From: Bacteroidetes bacterium UBA6661
Lineage (GTDB): Bacteria; Bacteroidota; Bacteroidia; AKYH767-A; OLB10
DNA length: 8,850 nucleotides
Direction of reading: 5' to 3'
Assembly: GCA_002455375.1 (NCBI GenBank)
Contig: DKKR01000035.1
Location: forward strand, 1-8,850
In this document: piece by piece, positions 1 to 4,117 of the stretch
Layout of the letters: each line of letters begins with the position of its first letter
Numbering within the stretch: the first letter of the stretch is position 1
Position numbers and translations under genes: made by a program
Notes under the pieces: model-generated
Told to the model about the DNA's origin: nothing
What the model saw: the letters and a program-made list of their open reading frames with translations, nothing else
The model's database searches: none

Positions 1-180
1 CATTTTTAATTGCTGTTTTGCTCCTTAAAACTATTGAAATCAATTTATATTTGTAAATGCGTTTGGATTATTTTTTTCACAACTTGTCCCGATTGCTCGT
101 GAGACTGCCGGCAGCGGTAATGGCTTGGGACACACTAACCCGAAACTGACTGCAAGAAACGAACTGACCAAAGAAATTGA
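1..180. other. Gene-free leader upstream of the hip operon
   Basis: No gene could be supported here. One plus-strand frame is open from about 38 to the TGA at 256-258, but its only in-frame ATGs lie close to the end (227 and 251). It is not a recognisable protein and it runs through two operator dyads. It may be a remnant of an older gene or chance. Apart from the palindromes at 87-115, nothing structured was seen. Confidence 0.4.
87..115. repeat. GC-rich palindromic repeat fragment in the leader region
   Basis: Two adjacent dyads lie here: TCCCGA-TTGC-TCGTGA (87-102, one mismatch from a perfect palindrome), then the perfect palindrome CTGCCGGCAG (105-114). They stand out from the AT-rich surroundings. 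Short GC-rich palindromes of the TCCCGA/TCGGGA and CTGCCGGCAG type are, from memory, commonly dispersed in Bacteroidota genomes. That this is one of them is inference, since copy number cannot be checked in the window. Confidence 0.4.
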
Positions 181-200
181 AATCACACTGAAATGTGATT
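181..200. promoter_or_regulatory. Operator dyad O1 (AATCACA-N6-TGTGATT)
   Basis: Perfect 7-bp inverted arms (181-187 and 194-200) around a 6-bp spacer, centred at 190.5. The same arm sequence and spacing recur at 241-262 and, in degenerate form, at 303-324, at centre-to-centre distances of 61 and 62 bp. This suggests binding sites for a dimeric regulator, most simply the HipB-like protein encoded just downstream. The assignment to HipB is inference; E. coli HipB uses a different sequence (TATCC-N8-GGATA). Confidence 0.6.
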
Positions 201-240
201 CCATAAGTTTTACCTTTCAAACCTACATGAATTTTACACA

Positions 241-262
241 AAATCACATTATGCTGTGATTT
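241..262. promoter_or_regulatory. Operator dyad O2 (AAATCACA-N6-TGTGATTT)
   Basis: Perfect 8-bp inverted arms (241-248, 255-262), centred at 251.5. This is the best copy of the three. It ends 3 bp before the -33 box at 265-268, so a bound protein would sit directly beside RNA polymerase. Its centre is 61 bp from O1 and 62 bp from O3, close to six helical turns, which would place all three sites on about the same face of the DNA. Confidence 0.7.
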
Positions 263-264
263 TG

Positions 265-296
265 TTTGCTCAGTTGGAAAACAATAACTACTTTTG
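265..296 (+). promoter_or_regulatory. Bacteroidota-type promoter of the hipBST-like operon
   Basis: TTTG (265-268) and TACTTTTG (289-296) match the Bacteroidota sigma-ABfr consensus (-33 TTTG, -7 TAnnTTTG) with a 20-bp spacer. Transcription would start at roughly 301-305, giving a very short leader before the ATG at 316. The promoter is bracketed by operator O2 upstream and O3 over the predicted start site, the expected layout for tight autorepression. Confidence 0.65.
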
Positions 297-302
297 CTGC
301 AT

Positions 303-324
303 AAATCACACTATAATGTTAGTT
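303..324. promoter_or_regulatory. Degenerate operator half-dyad O3 over the hipB start
   Basis: The left arm AAATCACA (303-310) is identical to that of O2. After the same 6-bp spacer the right arm is TGTTAGTT (317-324), which keeps only part of TGTGATTT. It overlaps the ATG at 316-318 and the predicted transcription start. It lies 62 bp from O2, so I read it as a third, weaker site of the set. The right arm may have been lost because it is coding sequence. Confidence 0.45.
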
Positions 325-525
325 AAGCAACTTGGAGAAACCATAAAAAACAGAAGAAAAGAGTTGAGCATAACTCAACCGCACCTATCTGAAATAGCAA
401 AAGTGAGCACAAACACTTTGTATAAATTGGAGCGAGGACAGGGCAATCCTTCACTGGAAGTGTTGAACAAGTTAGCAGAAGTGTTAGGAATGGAATTGAC
501 ACTTGAAGTGAAAAAGAAACATTGA
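316..525 (+). CDS. hipB: XRE-family DNA-binding protein, HipB-like antitoxin component
   Basis: A 69-aa protein that is almost only a helix-turn-helix domain of the XRE/Cro-cI type. Helices around residues 3-15 precede the core ITQPHLSEIAKVST (about 19-32) and a recognition helix with the family motif LYKLERGQGNP. HipB proteins are dimeric repressors of their own operon and scaffold the toxin complex. I chose ATG 316. The frame is open upstream to a GTG at 256, but that start would lie inside operator O2 and upstream of the promoter -7 box, and would add about 20 residues unlike any HTH protein. The next gene begins 4 bp after the stop. Autoregulation through the AATCACA-N6-TGTGATT dyads is inferred. 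The family is clear; the HipB role rests on its partners. Confidence 0.85.
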   Translation: MLVKQLGETIKNRRKELSITQPHLSEIAKVSTNTLYKLERGQGNPSLEVLNKLAEVLGMELTLEVKKKH

Positions 526-529
526 ATAA

Positions 530-859
530 ATGAGAGCAATGGAAATATACCGAAGCGGAATTTTAGCAGGCATACTGACAGAAGAAAACAGTCAGCATTA
601 TGTGTTCAGTTATGACGATAATTATTTCAACGATGCAAACAAACCGGCTATCAGTTTAACACTTCCAAAAACTCAAAAGGACTACAGCAGCGAATTTTTG
701 TTTCCGTTTTTTTTTAACATGCTTAGTGAAGGAGTAAACAGAAAATTGCAAAGCACTCAATTGAAAATTGATGAAGAAGATAATTTCGGTTTGTTGATGG
801 CAACAGCACAATATGACACAATAGGAGCAGTAACAGTAAAACCAATCACAGCAAAATGA
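530..859 (+). CDS. hipS: HipA N-terminal-subdomain protein, HipS-like antitoxin
   Basis: A 109-aa protein matching the HipA N-terminal domain: an N-terminal strand pair with YRSGILAG (7-14), then AISLTLP (40-46), FLFPFFFNMLSEG (56-68) and FGLLMATAQYDTIGAV (86-101). In classic HipA this domain is fused to the kinase; here it is a separate gene, as in the E. coli O127 HipBST system, where HipS is the actual antitoxin. It starts 4 bp after the HipB-like stop, with a second possible ATG at 539. Its stop overlaps the kinase start (ATGA, 856-859), so the two are probably translationally coupled. Unusually, it has no tryptophan at all; E. coli HipS is reported to block HipT by inserting a conserved Trp into the active site. 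The family is secure; the neutralising role is inferred. Confidence 0.85.
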   Translation: MRAMEIYRSGILAGILTEENSQHYVFSYDDNYFNDANKPAISLTLPKTQKDYSSEFLFPFFFNMLSEGVNRKLQSTQLKIDEEDNFGLLMATAQYDTIGAVTVKPITAK

Positions 860-1878
860 ACTTAGATGAATTGAAATATTGCCCGGGGACACTGGCTGAA
901 GGTTTTTCTGCTTACAGTCCAAGCTGCTTACGAAATTTATTTAGCGGTAAAAAAGTAAATCATGTTTTACCTTATGAGCAACCACAACAAAGTGAGGAAG
1001 TGGCAGAGAAATTTATGGAGAACCGCAAACGCATTTCCATATCGGGTGTGCAGGAAAAGTTAAGTTTTCTGCTTGAAAAAAATATTTTGCGTTTGACAAA
1101 CGAAGGCGAACAAGGAACTTACATACTTAAACCAATACCAAGAGATTTAAAAAAAGTTGACCAGGTTCCGGCAAACGAACATCTGACCATGCAAATAGCG
1201 AAACAGGTGTATGGATTAAACACTGCTGAATGTGCCATGATATTCTTTAAGAATGGCTCACCTGCATACATAACCAAACGATTTGATGTAAAAGAGGAAG
1301 CCCGCCTGCCGGTCGGGCAGGGTGAGAAATGGGGCAAGGAAGATTTTGCAACACTGGCAGGAAAAACAAAAGACAATGCCGGAGCCAATTTCAAATACGA
1401 ATATAGCTACGAAGAAATCGGAATGTTGATACAAAAGTATGTTCCGGCTTGGAGGGTGGAAATAGAAAAATATTTTTCTCTGGTAGTGTTCAACTTTCTT
1501 TTTTCAAATGGCGATGCTCATTTGAAGAATTTCTCTTTACTTGAATCATCCAAAGGTGATTATTTGCTTAGCCCTGCTTACGATTTGGTGAATACAAAAC
1601 TTCATGTTGACGATTCAGATTTTGCTCTGGATAGAGGATTGTTTGCTGATAATTTTAAAAGTGATTCATACAAAATAAATGGTCACCCTTCCAAAACCGA
1701 CTTTACAGAATTTGCAAGAAGAATAGGAGTAACAGAAGGCAGAATTGAAAAGTTGTTGTTCCCATTTTTAGAAAAACAGCCATTTATGGAAACATTAGTA
1801 AGCCGTTCCTTTTTAAGTGATGCAAACAAGAGAGGGTATTTGTTGATGTATAATACAAAAAGAAATTATCTGACGTGA
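856..1878 (+). CDS. hipT: HipA-family serine/threonine kinase toxin, HipT-like
   Basis: A 340-aa kinase core without the HipA N-subdomain, close to the length of E. coli HipT. Visible motifs are the Gly-rich loop SISGVQEKLSF (61-71), ATP-lysine K92 in YILKP, N107-E108, KRFDV (141-145), EDFATLAGK (162-170), the catalytic loop NGDAHLKN (218-225, D220) and the metal-binding SPAYDL (239-244, D243). E. coli HipA phosphorylates GltX and HipT phosphorylates TrpS; the target here is unknown. S61 and S63 correspond to the HipT autophosphorylation SIS motif. All key residues are present, so the kinase should be active. Residues A149-G156 are encoded by a GC-rich palindromic stretch (1300-1323) and look like an in-frame insertion. 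The start overlaps the hipS-like stop by 4 bp, and the stop overlaps a GTG start downstream. Confidence 0.88.
   Translation: MNLDELKYCPGTLAEGFSAYSPSCLRNLFSGKKVNHVLPYEQPQQSEEVAEKFMENRKRISISGVQEKLSFLLEKNILRLTNEGEQGTYILKPIPRDLKKVDQVPANEHLTMQIAKQVYGLNTAECAMIFFKNGSPAYITKRFDVKEEARLPVGQGEKWGKEDFATLAGKTKDNAGANFKYEYSYEEIGMLIQKYVPAWRVEIEKYFSLVVFNFLFSNGDAHLKNFSLLESSKGDYLLSPAYDLVNTKLHVDDSDFALDRGLFADNFKSDSYKINGHPSKTDFTEFARRIGVTEGRIEKLLFPFLEKQPFMETLVSRSFLSDANKRGYLLMYNTKRNYLT
1300..1323. repeat. GC-rich palindromic insert inside the kinase gene
   Basis: Of 24 bases, 20 are G or C in an otherwise AT-rich gene. They contain CCTGCC (1305-1310) and GGCAGG (1316-1321) as inverted arms with a 5-base loop, and a competing pairing of GCCCG (1300-1304) with CGGGC (1314-1318). 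The stretch is exactly eight codons (A-R-L-P-V-G-Q-G) between the KRFDV and EDFATL motifs, a variable surface loop in HipA kinases. Its composition and length suggest an in-frame insertion of a dispersed palindromic repeat; this is inference. Confidence 0.5.
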
Positions 1879-2033
1879 CAAGAAGTTATTACGCTAATTC
1901 CATTGCCGACTTCTTGCGGGACGATGACGATAAAATTCTTGGACTACTTAGCAAGCATCACAGTCATTCGCTTGAGGACTTGCAGAAGAACGCTTGGGTT
2001 AAGCAAATCAAAATTCTAAAAGAAGCTCTATAA
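1875..2033 (+). CDS. N-terminal fragment of the DUF2075-type protein
   Basis: A 52-codon open frame from GTG 1875, whose first four bases overlap the kinase stop, to TAA 2031-2033. The start TRSYYANSIADFLRDDDD and the following helix-rich stretch ending KQIKILKEAL fit the N-terminus of DUF2075 proteins. The next in-frame codons after the stop continue the same family, so the TAA looks like a point nonsense mutation and not a natural end. A free product of this length is unlikely to be functional. Confidence 0.5.
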   Translation: MTRSYYANSIADFLRDDDDKILGLLSKHHSHSLEDLQKNAWVKQIKILKEAL

Positions 2034-2078
2034 CCTTTTGACATAGGAAGAATCTACTTTGAATTTTCTATTCCACGA

Positions 2079-2348
2079 ATGGGAAAACGGGCTGACAACA
2101 TTTTAATCATCAATGACCTCATTTTCGTTTTGGAGTTTAAGGTTGGCGACACATCCTATCAGAAATATGCGATTGAACAAGTTGTTGATTACTGTTTGGA
2201 CTTGCAAAACTTTCACGAAGGCAGCCATAGTGAAAAATTGATTCCGCTTTTAGTTTCTACAAAAGCCGAAGAGACAGAAAATATTTTTTCATCAACACAT
2301 AATTTGTTTGAGCCGTTAAAAGCAAATCAGCTAAACTTAGTCAAGTGA
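2079..2348 (+). CDS. Fragment with PD-(D/E)xK nuclease-like core (DUF2075 N-terminal part)
   Basis: An 89-aa open frame from ATG 2079. The coding similarity actually begins 45 bases earlier, right after the TAA at 2031. The pattern MGKRADNILII-N-DLIFVLEFK has D6, E19 and K21 in the spacing of a PD-(D/E)xK nuclease active site (D-x12-E-x-K), followed by a helix with YAIEQVVDYCLDL. The end, KANQLNL, is a conserved junction before the ATPase part in this family. Its TGA (2346-2348) overlaps a GTG at 2345 that opens the helicase fragment. It is probably a piece of the broken gene; a re-initiated nuclease subunit is possible. Confidence 0.5.
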   Translation: MGKRADNILIINDLIFVLEFKVGDTSYQKYAIEQVVDYCLDLQNFHEGSHSEKLIPLLVSTKAEETENIFSSTHNLFEPLKANQLNLVK

Positions 2349-2364
2349 TTTCACTTTCACTTGA
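2341..2364. repeat. Inverted repeat at the frame-change point
   Basis: TCAAGTGA (2341-2348) and TCACTTGA (2357-2364) are perfect 8-bp inverted arms around an 8-bp spacer that itself repeats part of the arm. The dyad sits exactly where the reading frame of the DUF2075-type protein changes. It may be the hotspot that produced the frameshift, or chance. Confidence 0.4.
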
Positions 2365-3202
2365 TCAAAGCAACGGCAGACAAATCAACACGACAGATTG
2401 GGAAAATTCAATTTACAAACCCACTCCAACTATTATTGAAGCAGCACAAGCACTTTACAAAGGACATAATGTAAAAGAGATTTCAAGACACGATGCAGGA
2501 GCAATCAATCTTTCAAAGACAACTGACTGCATTAACCAAATAATTGAAAAGGCAAAAGCAACTCCGAGAAAATCAATTTGCTTTTTGACAGGGGTTCCGA
2601 GAGCAGGGAAAACTCTTGCGGGTTTGAACATTGCAAATGAAAGAATGAAATCCGATAAAGATGAACATGCAGTTTTTCTTTCAGGCAATTGTCCTTTGGT
2701 TGAGGTATTGAGAGAAGCACTGACAAGAGATTCTGTTCAGTTCGCAAAAGAGAATGGAGAAGCATCAACAAAACGAAAGGAAAAAGAGAGAGCAGTAAAG
2801 TTCATTCAGAACATTCATCATTTCCGAGACGACAATTTAGAAACAGAGAAAGCTCCAATAGAAAAAGTTGTTGTGTTTGACGAGGCACAAAGGGCTTGGG
2901 CAAAAGAGCAAGTCAGTTCGTTCATGAAGCGAAAGAAAGGCGTTGAAGATTTTGATATGTCAGAGCCAGAGTTTTTAATCAGCGTAATGGACAGACACAA
3001 GGATTGGTGCACGATTGTTTGTTTAATTGGTGGCGGACAAGAAATCAATACAGGTGAAGCGGGAGTTTCAGAATGGTTGACAGCATTGAAAAATAATTAT
3101 CCTCATTGGGACATTCATTACTCAAATCTTATTTCCTCTGACAACAATTATTTATCTGATGCAGATTTACGGAGTTGGCTGCTTTTTATTGCCTGTTTGT
3201 AA
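2345..3202 (+). CDS. Truncated DUF2075 ATPase/helicase fragment
   Basis: A 285-aa frame starting at GTG 2345. YKPTPTIIEAAQALYKGH (24-41) and EISRHDAGAINL (45-56) are typical of DUF2075. Walker A is GVPRAGKT (83-90), with Arg86 where relatives usually have Gly. Walker B is VVVFDEAQRAW (175-185). A third motif, LIGGGQEINTGEAG (227-240), resembles motif III of superfamily 1-type helicases. About 45 residues later the frame ends in SWLLFIACL, which looks like unrelated sequence read through to a chance stop. The second RecA-like half is absent, so helicase activity is not expected. The GTG may not be a real start, since the fragment is out of frame with its upstream half. Confidence 0.6.
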   Translation: MISLSLDQSNGRQINTTDWENSIYKPTPTIIEAAQALYKGHNVKEISRHDAGAINLSKTTDCINQIIEKAKATPRKSICFLTGVPRAGKTLAGLNIANERMKSDKDEHAVFLSGNCPLVEVLREALTRDSVQFAKENGEASTKRKEKERAVKFIQNIHHFRDDNLETEKAPIEKVVVFDEAQRAWAKEQVSSFMKRKKGVEDFDMSEPEFLISVMDRHKDWCTIVCLIGGGQEINTGEAGVSEWLTALKNNYPHWDIHYSNLISSDNNYLSDADLRSWLLFIACL

Positions 3203-3340
3203 TGCTAAAATCTTATGGCCGTAAAACAGAGGTAATAAAGTAACAAAACACCGCTTTTGAGTGTGCGCGAACTTTTTCCATACTTTCAAAGTCCCCTGAA
3301 ATGTGGGAGACTTTGAAATAATGGACAAAAAATAAGTAAC
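3203..3340. other. Intergenic junction after the broken helicase gene
   Basis: No gene is seen here. It holds two near-identical AT-rich stretches (AATAAAGTAACAAAA at 3234-3248 and AATAAGTAACAAAA at 3331-3344) about 97 bp apart, flanking a strong hairpin (3284-3318). This could be the right edge of the accessory block or the scar of a small element. Confidence 0.35.
3284..3318. repeat. Strong hairpin repeat (10+3 bp stem)
   Basis: TTTCAAAGTC (3284-3293) pairs perfectly with GACTTTGAAA (3309-3318). CCC (3294-3296) also pairs with GGG (3305-3307), leaving one bulged A and an 8-base loop. No T-run follows on either strand, so it is not a standard terminator. It resembles a dispersed palindromic repeat or the end hairpin of a small mobile element. 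It lies between the truncated helicase gene and the next gene, which is on the other strand. Confidence 0.55.
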
Positions 3341-3367
3341 AAAAAAAGGCGACCTTTCAGCCGCCTT
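3341..3367 (-). terminator. Rho-independent terminator of the beta-barrel gene
   Basis: On the minus strand, AAGGCG and CGCCTT (plus positions 3362-3367 and 3346-3351) form a 6-bp stem with a 10-base loop, directly followed by a run of seven T residues that begins with the last two bases of the stem. It lies about 20 bases after the stop of the gene ending at 3387. Confidence 0.7.
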
Positions 3368-3386
3368 GACAATACTAATTTTATTT

Positions 3387-3968
3387 TTAGAAATTAAGAT
3401 TCAAGCCTATCTTAAAGAAAGAAATATCATAACCAAGTTCTGCAAATGCACCAAAGTTCTCTACAAAATTATATTTAGCACCAACAAACAATCCTGTTGT
3501 AGGATAAACATTAGAGCGTTTGTCATCGAGGTAGTGGTCATTTCTTGTTCTGATACGCGCCCCGAGTAATACACCACCATAGGGATCGAACTTATTGTTT
3601 TTATCTGCCAATAAAGTCAGGTGATAAGTACCACGAACACCTACAATAATGCTGTTGTCTGTATATTTATCGCCATTGCTGTATTTATAATAACGGTTTT
3701 TAATACCAACAATACCGCCTATTCCAATAGTTCCGGGTCCTACTTCTGCAATTGTTCCATGATCAAAATGAAAATTAATTGATGGAAGCACTGTCCAGCT
3801 ACTGCCGTAGTAAACACTTCCGTAATCGTAATAATCGCCAAAGCCTATTGACAATCCAATAGAGTTTGAACCTTTAACAAAAGGAGGATCGCCACCCTGC
3901 GCTTTTGTCGTTGTTGTCATTGTTGTAATTCCTGCTGCAATCAAGGCAGCGCAAATTAGTTTTTTCAT
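3387..3968 (-). CDS. Small outer-membrane beta-barrel protein
   Basis: A 193-aa protein with a clear cleavable signal peptide: MKK, a hydrophobic stretch (4-16), then a TKA site with cleavage expected after A23. The mature part alternates short aromatic/glycine-rich strands such as NSIGLSIGFGDYYDYGS, ILPS-like and VGVRGTYHLTLL, and PYGGVLLGARI, with polar loops. It ends in IGLNLNF, a terminal phenylalanine strand typical of outer-membrane barrels recognised by BamA. Length and strand count suit an 8-10-strand OmpA/OmpX-like barrel. It is a lone gene with its own -7 box (TAGTTTTG, plus positions 4001-4008) and its own terminator. Its function is not recognisable; such proteins are common and variable in Bacteroidota. 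Confidence 0.75.
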   Translation of the reverse strand: MKKLICAALIAAGITTMTTTTKAQGGDPPFVKGSNSIGLSIGFGDYYDYGSVYYGSSWTVLPSINFHFDHGTIAEVGPGTIGIGGIVGIKNRYYKYSNGDKYTDNSIIVGVRGTYHLTLLADKNNKFDPYGGVLLGARIRTRNDHYLDDKRSNVYPTTGLFVGAKYNFVENFGAFAELGYDISFFKIGLNLNF

Positions 3969-4000
3969 TTTTCTTTCGTTTAATTCTATTTATTAGGAAG

Positions 4001-4008
4001 CAAAACTA
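4001..4008 (-). promoter_or_regulatory. Promoter -7 box of the beta-barrel gene
   Basis: On the minus strand the sequence TAGTTTTG fits the Bacteroidota -7 consensus TAnnTTTG. It is 32 bases upstream of the ATG, giving a leader of about 25 bases. No clear TTG element is found at the expected -33 distance, so support is partial. Confidence 0.45.
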
Positions 4009-4068
4009 AATTATTACCATGAAGACAGGAAAAATTTAAGATGAATTTATTAACCATCAGAAACTAAA

Positions 4069-4095
4069 AACCACCTTAGCTACACTAAGGTGGTT
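4069..4095 (-). terminator. Hairpin terminator of the 653-aa surface protein gene
   Basis: Perfect 11-bp inverted arms AACCACCTTAG (4069-4079) and CTAAGGTGGTT (4085-4095) enclose a 5-base loop. On the minus strand the stem is followed by T residues (TTTTTAG, counting the last two stem bases), and it lies 23 bases after the stop of the gene ending at 4118. It separates the two minus-strand genes, so the beta-barrel gene is transcribed mainly from its own promoter. Confidence 0.75.
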
Positions 4096-4117
4096 ACACA
4101 ATTTTTTTTAACAATTA

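Larger units (their letters stand above)
1875..3202 (+). pseudogene. Broken DUF2075-type nuclease-helicase gene
   Basis: Read across two interruptions, this is one protein of the DUF2075 family: an N-terminal segment beginning TRSYYANSIADFL, a PD-(D/E)xK nuclease-like core, then a P-loop helicase part. Family members are roughly 600-700 aa. The first disruption is an in-frame TAA at 2031-2033; the same frame continues immediately with PFDIGRIYFEFSIPRMGKR. The second is a -1 frame change near 2345. Third, the reading stops at 3202, soon after the third conserved ATPase motif, so the later helicase motifs are missing and the last 20 or so residues look foreign. The GTG start overlaps the kinase stop (GTGA, 1875-1878), suggesting it was once the fourth gene of the hip operon. 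Decay is the simplest reading; split but expressed subunits cannot be excluded. Confidence 0.7.

Noticed and set aside
256..315. N-terminal extension of the HTH protein from the GTG at 256
   Set aside because: It starts inside operator O2 and upstream of the promoter's -7 box, and the added residues do not look like part of an HTH protein. ATG 316 fits better.
181..324. CRISPR-like array from the repeated AATCACA/TGTGATT units
   Set aside because: The units are short dyads centred on a promoter, only three occur and one is degenerate. Operators explain them better than repeats with spacers.
656..922. Minus-strand open frame over the hipS-like gene
   Set aside because: It is a Cys/Phe-rich shadow of the AT-rich coding strand; the plus-strand HipA N-domain motifs are convincing.
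2335..2350. Programmed -1 ribosomal frameshift joining nuclease and helicase parts
   Set aside because: No X-XXY-YYZ slippery heptamer is present, and the gene is already interrupted by a stop at 2031 and truncated at its end, so decay is simpler.
3366..3569. Plus-strand open frame over the beta-barrel gene
   Set aside because: It is antisense to a gene with a signal peptide, barrel strands and terminator, and has no protein-like features of its own.
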